From an uncultured Atopobiaceae bacterium (GTDB taxonomy: Bacteria; Actinomycetota; Coriobacteriia; Coriobacteriales; Atopobiaceae), in the NCBI GenBank assembly GCA_947581665.1, contig CANPVI010000020.1:1-13239 (forward strand): 13,239 nt of DNA. The letters run 5' to 3'. The position numbers and the translations under genes are program-made. The notes beneath the pieces are model-generated. The model worked only from the letters and a program-made list of their open reading frames with translations. It was not told where the DNA came from and did not search any database. How positions within the stretch are numbered: position 1 is the stretch's first letter; every line of letters starts with the position of its first letter. Of this stretch, positions 1 to 7,654 are shown piece by piece.

Positions 1-1821
1 CTCGGGCGCGACGGCACCGTCTCCGACTTCGAGCTCTACGTGCTTGGCATTCGCGATGGCAGCCAGCTCGATGCCATGGTGCGTCAGCTCGCGAACGAGG
101 AGACGGTGGAGGTCGTGGCAGATGACGCCACCTACACCGTCGAGGACCTCATGGGCGTGCAGATGAAGCTCGTCCTCGCCGCCGACTACTACACCTACGA
201 TTCCAAGCACGACGTCTGGATGGACAAGTCCGACGACGAGGCCTACATGGCCGACCTCATCGCCAACGGCGAAGACCTGAACGTCGTGGGCGTGATCCAG
301 CCGAACGAGGAGGCCACCTCGGCGTTCCTCACGGCGGGCGTCTACTACACGCCCGAGCTCGTGGAGCACCTCGTCGACGAGGCGGGAAAGAGCGAGATCG
401 TCAAGGCCCAGCTCGAAGACCCCAAGGTGGACGTCTTCAACGGCCTCACCTTCGAGGAGGAGCAGGAAGGCGAGGGCGATAACGGCTTCGACCCCGAATC
501 GCTCTTCTCCATCGACGAGGACGCGATGGCGGATGCCTTCCAGTTCGACGAGGCTGCGCTCGACATCGACACCTCGGCGCTCGGCGGGATCGATCTCTCG
601 GGGCTCGATCTCTCCGGCCTCGGCGGCCCCGGCCAAACCGAGGTGCCCGACATGCACTTCACGCTCGAGGATCTCGGCATCGACCCCTCGACGCTCGTCC
701 AGCCCATGCCCGCCGAGACCGTCGAGGCGATGACGCAGGCGCTCGCGGGCGGCTATGCGGCCTACCTGCAGCAATGGGCGCAATCCGGCGGCCAGGCCGC
801 AGGCGAGGAGCCCCTCACCTTCGAGGAGTGGATGAACACGGAGGCCGCGCAGGCCATCGTCTCGCAGTTCGTGGACGGCTACACCGCCTCGGTGACCCAG
901 CAGGTGATGGAGCAGGTCACCGAGGCCATGAGCGTCTACATGAACCAGGTCATGACCTCCTACGCGACGGCCGTCCAGCAGCAGATCCAAGCCCAGATGC
1001 AGCTCCTCACCGATCAAATCGCCGCGCAGATCGAGACGCAGATGCAGCAGATGATGGCGAACGTCACCACGCAGCTCGCGCAGAACATGCAAAACGCGAT
1101 CTCTATCGACGCCGACGCCTTCGCCGGGGCCTTCCAGATGAACGTCGACGAGGAGACGCTCTCCGACCTCATCCTCGCGATGCTCTCCAACAGCGATACC
1201 AGCTACGAGGGCAACCTCGCACGGCTCGGCTACGCGAGCCTCGCGGAGCCCTCGGAGATCGAGATCTACCCGCGCGACTTCGAGGCCAAGCAGTCCATCA
1301 TCGACATCCTCGACGCCTATAACGAGCGCATGGCCGATGAGGGCGCCGAAGAGAAGCAGATCTCCTACACCGATGTCGTCGGCACGCTCATGACCTCCGT
1401 CACGACGATCATCAACATGATCTCGACGATGCTCATCGCCTTCGTGTCGATCTCGCTCGTGGTGAGCTCGATCATGATCGGCATCATCACCTACATCTCG
1501 GTGCTCGAGCGCACGAAGGAGATCGGGATCCTGCGCGCCGTGGGCGCGAGCCGTGGCGACATCTCCGCGATCTTCGACGCCGAGACCGTGATCGAGGGCC
1601 TCGCCGCCGGCCTCATCGGCGTGGGCGTGACGCTCTTCGCCTCGATCTTCGTGAACATCGCGGTGCTCGACATCTTCGACGTGCCGAACATCATGCAGCT
1701 CTCGCCGGTGGCCGCGATCGTGCTCATCGCCATCAGCGTCGCCCTCTCGTTCATCGCCGGTCTCATCCCGGCCTCGTCGGCGGCACGCAAGGATCCGGTA
1801 GAGGCCCTGCGTACTGAATAG
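1..1821 (+). CDS. FtsX/MacB-type ABC transporter permease, 5' end outside window
   Basis: The frame is open from base 1 with no credible start, so the N-terminus, including the first membrane helix expected in this family, lies upstream. The visible 606 codons are mostly a long soluble, presumably extracytoplasmic, region. It is acidic at first and carries a short LSGLDLSGLGG-like stretch near 595-630. It then becomes a glutamine/methionine-rich, probably helical segment at about 889-1095. The end is a typical FtsX domain: a membrane helix at about 1394-1485, the cytoplasmic ERTKEIGILRAVGAS motif at about 1507-1551, two more helices at about 1588-1668 and 1699-1785, and the closing DPVEALR motif. 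Family members work with a separate ATPase and act as exporters, lipoprotein extractors or mechanotransmitters. No ATPase partner is in view; it is probably upstream. The substrate is unknown. The domain assignment is secure, the role is not. Confidence 0.88.
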   Translation, partial: LGRDGTVSDFELYVLGIRDGSQLDAMVRQLANEETVEVVADDATYTVEDLMGVQMKLVLAADYYTYDSKHDVWMDKSDDEAYMADLIANGEDLNVVGVIQPNEEATSAFLTAGVYYTPELVEHLVDEAGKSEIVKAQLEDPKVDVFNGLTFEEEQEGEGDNGFDPESLFSIDEDAMADAFQFDEAALDIDTSALGGIDLSGLDLSGLGGPGQTEVPDMHFTLEDLGIDPSTLVQPMPAETVEAMTQALAGGYAAYLQQWAQSGGQAAGEEPLTFEEWMNTEAAQAIVSQFVDGYTASVTQQVMEQVTEAMSVYMNQVMTSYATAVQQQIQAQMQLLTDQIAAQIETQMQQMMANVTTQLAQNMQNAISIDADAFAGAFQMNVDEETLSDLILAMLSNSDTSYEGNLARLGYASLAEPSEIEIYPRDFEAKQSIIDILDAYNERMADEGAEEKQISYTDVVGTLMTSVTTIINMISTMLIAFVSISLVVSSIMIGIITYISVLERTKEIGILRAVGASRGDISAIFDAETVIEGLAAGLIGVGVTLFASIFVNIAVLDIFDVPNIMQLSPVAAIVLIAISVALSFIAGLIPASSAARKDPVEALRTE

Positions 1822-1837
1822 GCCGATGCCGCGGGGC

Positions 1838-1845
1838 GCTACACT
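1838..1845 (+). promoter_or_regulatory. Possible -10 element (GCTACACT)
   Basis: The octamer GCTACACT lies 25 nt before the ATG of the binding-protein gene. TACACT resembles a -10 box and would give a leader of about 20 nt. The same octamer occurs upstream of pckA at 4396-4403. I see no good -35 hexamer at normal spacing, so this is a weak call resting on the repeat and its position. Confidence 0.28.
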
Positions 1846-1870
1846 TTCCCCGACGTGGAAAGGAAGCGAT

Positions 1871-2926
1871 ATGACTAAACGCAACAGCACGAAATCTCGC
1901 CTCGCCTCGCGGTTTTTCAGCGCCTTCGCGGTGCTTGCGATTGCCTGCGCCGTCCTCGCGCTTACGGCGTGCGCGCCCGCGGAAAGCGCGCCCGCGGAAG
2001 GCGAGGCGTCGACTGACATCGGTCGCGCGCAGGCGCCTACGGACGTCTCCGTGATGTCCATGACGGGGCCGACGTCGATCGGCCTCCTCGACCTCATGGA
2101 GAAGGCGGAGAACGGCGAGACCGTCGATACGTACCAGTTCGACATCGTGGGCACCGCCGATGAGATCACGGGGAAGGTGGTCTCAGGCGACGTGGATATC
2201 GCGCTCGTGCCGGCGAACGTAGCCTCGGTCCTCTACAACAAGACCGAGGGCGCCATCTCCGTCATCGACATCAACACGCTCTCCGTGCTCTACCTCGTGA
2301 CGGGCGACCCCGCCATCACGAGCTTCGATGACATCGCCGGCAAGACCGTCTACCTCACGGGCAAGGGCACCACGCCTGAGTACGTGACGCGCTACCTCAT
2401 CGAGCAGAAGGAGCTCTCGAACGTGCAGCTCGAGTTCAAGAGCGAAGCGCAGGAGCTCGCGGCCACGCTTGCGGCGGATCCCACGGCGATCGCCATCATG
2501 CCGCAGCCCTTCGCGACGGCCGCGATGGCGAAGAACGCCGAGCTCAAGAGCGTGGTGAACCTCGGCGACGTGTGGAAGGAAGTGGCACCGGAGGGCTCCG
2601 AGCTCGTCACGGGTGTGACGATCGTGCAAAACGATTTCGCGAAGGAGCATCCGGATGCCGTGACCCGCTTCCTCGAGGGCCAAACCGCGAGCGTGCAGGC
2701 CGTGCTCGCCGATCCCGCGGCCTTCAGCCAGATGGTGGTGGACAAGGGCATCATCGCGAGCGCGCCGGTGGCCGAGAAGGCGATCGGGCAGTGCTCCTTG
2801 ACCTGCATCTCCGGCGAGGACATGAAGTCCGCGCTCGAGGGCTATCTCGACGTGCTGAGCAGCTTCGACGCGGCGAGCATCGGGGGCGAGCTCCCGGACG
2901 CGAGCTTCTACTACGGGGTTTCGTAG
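1871..2926 (+). CDS. ABC importer substrate-binding lipoprotein (NMT1/SsuA-like)
   Basis: This 351-residue protein has a basic N-terminus, a hydrophobic stretch and the lipobox L31-T-A-C34, so it should be exported and lipid-anchored at Cys34. The mature part looks like a periplasmic-binding fold of the NMT1/SsuA/TauA kind: a V-x-x-M-T-G-P-T-S-I-G-L start at about 61-72, a GDVDIALVPAN segment at 106-116 and an AGKTVYLTGKGTTPE segment at 156-170. I chose the ATG at 1871 because GGAAAGGAAG lies just upstream and the signal peptide then begins correctly; the in-frame ATG at 1826 adds 15 residues with no comparable ribosome site. The next gene follows after 21 nt and supplies permease and ATPase, so the two form one importer. 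The substrate cannot be read from sequence; the family includes carriers for sulfonates, nitrate, thiamine precursors and other small molecules. Confidence 0.87.
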   Translation: MTKRNSTKSRLASRFFSAFAVLAIACAVLALTACAPAESAPAEGEASTDIGRAQAPTDVSVMSMTGPTSIGLLDLMEKAENGETVDTYQFDIVGTADEITGKVVSGDVDIALVPANVASVLYNKTEGAISVIDINTLSVLYLVTGDPAITSFDDIAGKTVYLTGKGTTPEYVTRYLIEQKELSNVQLEFKSEAQELAATLAADPTAIAIMPQPFATAAMAKNAELKSVVNLGDVWKEVAPEGSELVTGVTIVQNDFAKEHPDAVTRFLEGQTASVQAVLADPAAFSQMVVDKGIIASAPVAEKAIGQCSLTCISGEDMKSALEGYLDVLSSFDAASIGGELPDASFYYGVS

Positions 2927-2947
2927 CGCGCTCGTCCGGGAAAGCCC

Positions 2948-4360
2948 ATGAGCATGCGCGGCCAGGACACGACGAGGCCCGAGCGCGCGGGTGGCACCGC
3001 CTCGCGCGCTCGGCTTCGCTTCGCGGGCGCCGTGCTCGTGTGGCTCGTCGTCTGGCAGGTGGTGGCCCTTCTCGTGGGCCAGCCGTTGCTTTTGCCCGGG
3101 CCATGGGAGAGCGTCGTCGCCTTCGTCGAGCTCGCGGGCACGGGTGCCTTTTGGGCCTCGGTGGCGGCGTCGTTTTGGACGATCGTCGTGGCGTTCGCGG
3201 GCGCGTTTCTCGTGGCGCTCGGCCTTGGGGTTCTCGCATCCGCCCATCCGGGGCTCGCCGACCTCATCCACCCCCTCGCGCTCGTGGTGAAGGCCACCCC
3301 CGTCGCGTGCATCGTGGTGGTGCTCTTGCTCTGGCTGGGCGCCGAGGGGGTGCCGGTGGCCGCAGTCGCGCTCGTGGTCTTCCCCGCCTACTACTTCTCC
3401 ACGCTCGAGGGCGCCCGTCAGGTGAATCCCGAGATCACGGTCGCCCTTCGCGTGATGGGGGTGGCGCCGGGGCGCCTTTGGCTCGCGCACATCTGGCCGA
3501 GCGTGGTGCCCTACCTCCTCGCCACGAGCAAGAACGCCGTGGGAATGGCGTGGAAGGCGGGCGTGGCGGCCGAGCTCATCGCCATGGCGCTGAACACCCT
3601 CGGCGAGAAGGTCTACCAGGCGAAGCTCCTCCTCGAGACCCCCGACCTCTTCGCCTGGACGCTCACGATCATCCTCTGCGCGTACGCCTGCGAGAAGGCG
3701 TTCGTCTGGCTTCTCGCGAGAAGCGGGCGCGCGTCGCTCGCGCTCGCGGTGAAGAGCGCGCCGAGGGAACCCCGAAGCCCGGTGGTGGACGAGGACCCCG
3801 CCATCACCGTCCTCGACGTCTCGATCAGGCGCGGTGAGACGCGGATCCTCTCGGACGTCTCGCTCAAGGTCGGGGCTGGCAAGGCGCTCTGCCTGAGAGG
3901 GCCCTCCGGCGAGGGCAAGACATCGCTGCTCTTGGCCATCATGGGCATCATTCCCGTGGCGAGGGGAAGCATCACGCGCCCGAGGCGCCTTTCGGCCGTC
4001 TTCCAGGAGGCGCGGCTCATCGAGGCGCTCTCGATGGAGGACAACGTGCGGCTCGTGGCATGCGGGGTGCCTCGCGAGGAGGTCCGCGAGGCGCTCGCGG
4101 AGCTTTTGCCCGATGTGGAGCCGGAGCGCCTCGTGGGGGAGCTCTCCGGAGGCCAGCGCCGGCGCGTGGAGGTCGTGCGCGCGCTCCTCTGCCCGAGCGC
4201 TGCGGTGCTCCTCGACGAGCCGTTTTCCGGCCTCGACGACGCGTCTCGCGCTCGCGCGCGGGCGCTCATCGAGCAAAGGCTCGGGAACCGCAGCCTCGTC
4301 TTCGCCACCCACGATGATGCGGATGCGAGCGCACTCGGCGCGGTAACCCTTCGGTTGTAG
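2948..4360 (+). CDS. Fused ABC importer permease and ATPase (SsuC-SsuB-like in one chain)
   Basis: One 470-residue frame holds two importer components. Residues about 24-260 are a BPD-type permease with roughly six hydrophobic segments (24-45, 71-97, 103-130, 133-152, about 185-215, 232-258) and the EAA-type cytoplasmic loop at 162-190 (E162, G171, ending in WPSVVPYL). A linker at about 265-285 leads to an ABC ATPase at about 287-470. The ATPase has Walker A G318-PSGEGK324-T, Q-loop Gln353, signature LSGGQ at 399-403, Walker B ending in D423-E424, and switch His455. The ATPase half is compact (about 185 residues against about 240 in stand-alone SsuB-like proteins) but keeps all catalytic motifs, so it looks functional. 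Two such chains would give the usual two permeases and two ATPases. ATG 2948 is chosen; ATG 2954 in the same frame is also possible with the weak GGGAAAG site. It partners the lipoprotein encoded just upstream. Substrate unknown. Confidence 0.9.
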   Translation: MSMRGQDTTRPERAGGTASRARLRFAGAVLVWLVVWQVVALLVGQPLLLPGPWESVVAFVELAGTGAFWASVAASFWTIVVAFAGAFLVALGLGVLASAHPGLADLIHPLALVVKATPVACIVVVLLLWLGAEGVPVAAVALVVFPAYYFSTLEGARQVNPEITVALRVMGVAPGRLWLAHIWPSVVPYLLATSKNAVGMAWKAGVAAELIAMALNTLGEKVYQAKLLLETPDLFAWTLTIILCAYACEKAFVWLLARSGRASLALAVKSAPREPRSPVVDEDPAITVLDVSIRRGETRILSDVSLKVGAGKALCLRGPSGEGKTSLLLAIMGIIPVARGSITRPRRLSAVFQEARLIEALSMEDNVRLVACGVPREEVREALAELLPDVEPERLVGELSGGQRRRVEVVRALLCPSAAVLLDEPFSGLDDASRARARALIEQRLGNRSLVFATHDDADASALGAVTLRL

Positions 4361-4395
4361 GTTTGTTGCCATGTGGGCCGCGTGCCGCGCGAGGG

Positions 4396-4403
4396 GCTAC
4401 ACT
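4396..4403 (+). promoter_or_regulatory. pckA: Possible -10 element upstream of pckA (GCTACACT)
   Basis: This is the second copy of the octamer seen at 1838-1845. If it acts as a -10 box, transcription would start near 4410 and leave a leader of about 126 nt before pckA. A TTGCCA at 4366-4371 resembles a -35 box, but the 26-bp spacer is too long, so the call is weak. Confidence 0.27.
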
Positions 4404-4460
4404 GATGGCGCAGTCGATAAACGCACCCCTTGAAACGCAGCCTGCACCCACGCCAACCCG

Positions 4461-4483
4461 ATGCCCCGTTGCGGGCATTTTCT
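4461..4483 (+). terminator. Terminator-like hairpin in the pckA upstream region
   Basis: A perfect 6-bp stem, ATGCCC (4461-4466) with GGGCAT (4473-4478), closes a 6-nt loop and runs into TTTTCT. It could end transcription from the transporter operon. If the promoter lies at about 4400, it could instead be an attenuator in the pckA leader. The stem and T-run are both short, so any termination is probably partial. Confidence 0.42.
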
Positions 4484-4535
4484 ATGGAACAGGAAGGCCG
4501 GGCGATGTGCGCCATGGCCGAGCGCAGGAGGTCCG

Positions 4536-6356
4536 ATGTTTGACGAGAAGCTCGCCGAAGTCGGTGTTCGTGTCCAAGAGGAAGACGTCCATTGGGATCT
4601 CTCGGTCCCCGAGCTCGTGGAGGAATCGCTCGCGCGCAAGGAGGGCGAGCTCGCTTCCAACGGCTCGCTCGTCGTGCTCACCGGCGAGCGCACCGGTCGC
4701 TCGCCCAAGGATCGCTTCGTGGTGGACACCCCGAACGTGCACAACCGGATCGCCTGGGGCGAGGTGAACCGCCCCATCACCCCGGAGCACTATCGCCGCA
4801 TCAAGCGCGGCATCTGCGAGCGCCTCTCCGAGCGCGATCCCTTCGTGGTGCGCGGGCTCGTGGGCGCCGACCGCAAGCACGCGCGCAAGTTCATGGTCAT
4901 CGCCGAGGAGGCCCACCAGGCGCTCTTCGCGCGCCAGATGATGGTCCGGCCGAACCGCTTCGAGCTCTGGCGCTACGGCGAGCCGGACTTCGTCGTCCTC
5001 GCCGCGCCGGGGTTCAAGTGCGATCCCGTGGCCCATGGCACGAACTCCGAGGTGGCCGTGGTGCTCAACTTCGCGGAGCGAGTCATCCTCGTGGCGGGCA
5101 CGGGCTACTCGGGCGAGATCAAGAAGTCGATCTTCAGCGCGATGAACTACGTGCTCCCCGTAGAGGACAACGTCCTCACGATGCACTGCTCGGCCAACGT
5201 GGACCCCACCACGAACTCCTCCGCCGTCTTCTTCGGCCTCTCCGGCACCGGCAAGACGACGCTTTCGGCCGATCCGCGCCGCCAGCTCATCGGCGACGAC
5301 GAGCATGGCTGGTCCGAGGAGGGCGTCTTCAACCTCGAGGGCGGCTGCTATGCGAAGACCATCGGCCTCACGCGCTACCGCGAGCCCGAGATCTACGGTG
5401 CAATTCGCTTCGGGAGCCTCTGCGAGAACGTCATCTTGAACCGCAACACGCGACGTCCGGACTACAACGACGATTCGGTGACGGAGAACACCCGCGTGTC
5501 GTACCCCGTGGAGTACATCGACAACGCTGTGCTCACCGGCCAAGACGGCGTCCCCGAGGTCATCATCTTCCTCACCGCAGACGCCTTCGGCGTGCTCCCG
5601 CCGATCGCGCGCCTCACGCCCGAGGCGGCGAAGTACCAATTCCTCACGGGCTTCACCTCGAAGGTCGCCGGCACCGAGGAGGGCATCGAGGAGCCGCAGC
5701 CCACGTTCTCGTCGATGTTCGGCGAGCCGTTCATGCCGCTCAAGCCCACGGTCTACGCGAACATGCTCGGCGAGCGCATCGGGCGCCACCACGTGCGCTG
5801 CTACCTCGTGAACACCGGCTGGACGGGCGGCCCCTACGGCATCGGCCACCGCATGGACCTCGGCGCCACGCGCGCGATCGTGGAGGCGGCGCTCGACGGC
5901 TCGGTGGAGGAGAGCACCTTCGTGCACAACGAGCTCTTCAACTTCGACGTGCCGCTCACGTGCCCTGGCGTGTCCTCGCAGATCCTCGACGCGCGCTCCA
6001 CGTGGGCCGACGGCGATGCCTACGACGAGGCGGCGCTCAAGCTCGCGGGCATGTTCCAGGAGAACTTCGCCAAGCGCTTCCCCGAGATGCCCGAGGTGGC
6101 GGTTGCCGGTGGTCCCGTCATCCCCGCGGGAGCCCTCTCGCAGCTCCACCAGGCCGCACGTGCCGGAAACGCGCCCTACACCGCGGAGGTCGATCGCGTA
6201 CCGCCCGCGCCACGCCGCACGAACGCGCACACGCGCGGCACGAAGCCGAGGCAAAAGAACGTGAACCGCGTCCACGAACCGAGCACCCACGGCACGTCCA
6301 AGCCGGGTCGCGCCCGCAAGGCCGGCTCGAGGAAGCGCCGCTCGCAGAGGGACTAG
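4536..6356 (+). CDS. pckA: Phosphoenolpyruvate carboxykinase (ATP) with basic C-terminal extension
   Basis: This is ATP-type PEP carboxykinase, a cytosolic enzyme that interconverts oxaloacetate + ATP and PEP + CO2 + ADP. It serves gluconeogenesis or, in many anaerobes, ATP-yielding CO2 fixation. Visible family motifs are TGRSPKDRF (53-61), a metal-site lysine in EIKKS (194-198), MHCSANV with His217 (216-222), the P-loop GLSGTGKTT (234-242), the second metal/nucleotide motif LIGDDEHGW (251-259) and VNTGWTGG (425-432). I chose ATG 4536 because AGGAGG lies 5 nt before it and the protein then starts like its relatives; an in-frame ATG at 4461 would overlap the terminator-like hairpin. The enzyme normally ends near residue 530 (about 540 residues in E. 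coli). This one runs to 606 with a lysine/arginine-rich, low-complexity tail. Catalytic identity is secure; the tail is unexplained. Confidence 0.97.
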   Translation: MFDEKLAEVGVRVQEEDVHWDLSVPELVEESLARKEGELASNGSLVVLTGERTGRSPKDRFVVDTPNVHNRIAWGEVNRPITPEHYRRIKRGICERLSERDPFVVRGLVGADRKHARKFMVIAEEAHQALFARQMMVRPNRFELWRYGEPDFVVLAAPGFKCDPVAHGTNSEVAVVLNFAERVILVAGTGYSGEIKKSIFSAMNYVLPVEDNVLTMHCSANVDPTTNSSAVFFGLSGTGKTTLSADPRRQLIGDDEHGWSEEGVFNLEGGCYAKTIGLTRYREPEIYGAIRFGSLCENVILNRNTRRPDYNDDSVTENTRVSYPVEYIDNAVLTGQDGVPEVIIFLTADAFGVLPPIARLTPEAAKYQFLTGFTSKVAGTEEGIEEPQPTFSSMFGEPFMPLKPTVYANMLGERIGRHHVRCYLVNTGWTGGPYGIGHRMDLGATRAIVEAALDGSVEESTFVHNELFNFDVPLTCPGVSSQILDARSTWADGDAYDEAALKLAGMFQENFAKRFPEMPEVAVAGGPVIPAGALSQLHQAARAGNAPYTAEVDRVPPAPRRTNAHTRGTKPRQKNVNRVHEPSTHGTSKPGRARKAGSRKRRSQRD

Positions 6357-6359
6357 CGT

Positions 6360-6377
6360 CCGCACGCGCGCGTGTGG
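6360..6377 (+). other. Small GC hairpin between pckA and proA
   Basis: CCGCACGC and GCGTGTGG form a short stem with one G-T pair and a tiny loop, in the 41-nt gap between the pckA stop and the proA start. No T-run follows, so it is not a convincing terminator. pckA and proA may be co-transcribed through it. Confidence 0.25.
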
Positions 6378-6397
6378 CAAGAGCGAAAGGAACGTCC

Positions 6398-7654
6398 ATG
6401 GCGAAGGCCCTTGCCCAGGCGAAACTCGCGCGAGAGGCCGCCCCGGCACTCGCCAAGGCGGGTGCCGAGCTGCGCTCCGAGGCCATACGCGCAGCTGCGG
6501 CCGAGGTGAGGTCCTCTGCGGCGAAGATCATCGCCGCCAACGTGGAGGACATGGCGGAGGGCCAGGTGAAGGGCCTTCCCGAGCCGCTCTTGGATCGCCT
6601 GCTCCTCGATGAGGCGCGCATCGCCGGCATCGTGGAGGCCATGGGCGAAGTTGCGCGCCAAGCTGATCCCATAGGGCGCGTGCTTGGCGGCAGGACGCTT
6701 CCGAACGGCCTTCGCCTCGAGCAAGTGAGCGTGCCGCTCGGCGTCGTGGCGATCATCTACGAGGCGCGCCCCAACGTCACCGCCGATTCGATCGCCCTTT
6801 GCCTGCGCTCGGGAAATGCCTGCGTGCTGCGCGGGGGGTCGGCCGCGCGGCGCTCTTGCCGCGCCATCGCCGAGGCCTGCCGCAAGGGCCTCGCCTCCGT
6901 GGGGCTTCCCGAGGACGCGATCCAGCTCGTCGATTCCGACGATCGTGCGGACGCGGTGGAGCTCATGGGCGCGACGGGCGTGATCGACGTGCTCATCCCG
7001 CGCGGAGGCGCCTCGCTCATCAGGACCTGCGTGGAGCAGTCGAAGGTGCCCGTCATCGAGACCGGCACGGGCAACTGCCACATCTACCTCGAGAGATCCG
7101 CCGATCCCGCGATGTGCGTGCGCGTCTGCGTGAACGCGAAGTGCCAGCGTCCCGGCGTGTGCAACGCCGCGGAATCGCTTCTCGTGGACGCCGACGCCGC
7201 AGAGGCGCTCCTCCCGAACGTGCTCACCGCGCTTTCCGAGGGCGGCGTGGAGCTCGTGGGCGATGCGCGGGCGCGTGCCATCGCCAGTCGCGTGGGCGTC
7301 ACCATGGGCGAGGCCACGGACGCCGATTGGCGCACGGAGTACCTCGATCTCAAGATGAGCGTGAAGTGCGTGGACGGCGTCGAGGAGGCCATCGCCCACG
7401 TGAACCGCTACGGCACGCACCATTCGGAGGCGATCCTCACGTCCTCCTACGCGGCGGCGGAGGCGTTCCTCCAAGGGGTGGACGCGGCGGCGGTGTACGT
7501 GAACGCGTCGACGCGCTTCACGGACGGTGGGGTCTTCGGGCTCGGCGCGGAGATCGGCATCTCCACCCAGAAGCTCCACGCGCGCGGTCCCATGGGCGCG
7601 TCCGCGCTCACCACCACGAAGTACCTCGTACGCGGCGAGGGGCAGGTGCGATGA
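6398..7654 (+). CDS. proA: Gamma-glutamyl phosphate reductase
   Basis: ProA catalyses the NADPH-dependent reduction of gamma-glutamyl phosphate to glutamate semialdehyde, the second step of proline synthesis, in the cytosol. The 418-residue length is normal. Family signatures are VPLGVVAIIYEARPNVT (112-128), the LRSGNACVLRGGSAA segment (136-150), the nucleophile Cys255 in NAKCQRPGVCNA (246-257), and GGVFGLGAEIGISTQKLHARGPMG (377-400). ATG 6398 follows GAAAGGAA at a usable distance; the frame is open far upstream, but that part is the out-of-phase reading of pckA. The gene overlaps nadD by 4 nt (ATGA), which suggests translational coupling. Glutamate 5-kinase (proB), often directly upstream of proA, is absent here; pckA occupies that place. 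Confidence 0.97.
   Translation: MAKALAQAKLAREAAPALAKAGAELRSEAIRAAAAEVRSSAAKIIAANVEDMAEGQVKGLPEPLLDRLLLDEARIAGIVEAMGEVARQADPIGRVLGGRTLPNGLRLEQVSVPLGVVAIIYEARPNVTADSIALCLRSGNACVLRGGSAARRSCRAIAEACRKGLASVGLPEDAIQLVDSDDRADAVELMGATGVIDVLIPRGGASLIRTCVEQSKVPVIETGTGNCHIYLERSADPAMCVRVCVNAKCQRPGVCNAAESLLVDADAAEALLPNVLTALSEGGVELVGDARARAIASRVGVTMGEATDADWRTEYLDLKMSVKCVDGVEEAIAHVNRYGTHHSEAILTSSYAAAEAFLQGVDAAAVYVNASTRFTDGGVFGLGAEIGISTQKLHARGPMGASALTTTKYLVRGEGQVR

Noticed and set aside
1826..1870. Earlier ATG for the binding lipoprotein
   Set aside because: It would overlap the possible -10 box and push the signal peptide 15 residues inward; the ATG at 1871 has a good ribosome site.
2948..4360. Possibility that the permease-ATPase fusion is a sequencing frameshift artefact
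   Set aside because: One continuous frame with complete motifs on both sides, a normal linker and unchanged codon use; still worth a read check.
2183..4372. 729-codon open frame on the minus strand
   Set aside because: It lies antisense to two well-recognised transporter genes; its product is dominated by Arg, His, Glu and Ala with no domain, as expected for the complement of G/C-rich codons.
4371..4433. Short upstream frame (ATG to TGA, 20 codons) before pckA, considered as a leader peptide
   Set aside because: No ribosome-binding site, no run of regulatory codons, and it begins before the possible -10 box.
4592..6397. Upstream extension of proA giving a protein of about 1020 residues
   Set aside because: This part is the out-of-phase reading of pckA and is Arg-rich nonsense; ProA has its normal length and ribosome site at 6398.
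4482..6449. 655-codon open frame on the minus strand
   Set aside because: Antisense to pckA, with no motif and composition typical of a G/C-bias artefact.
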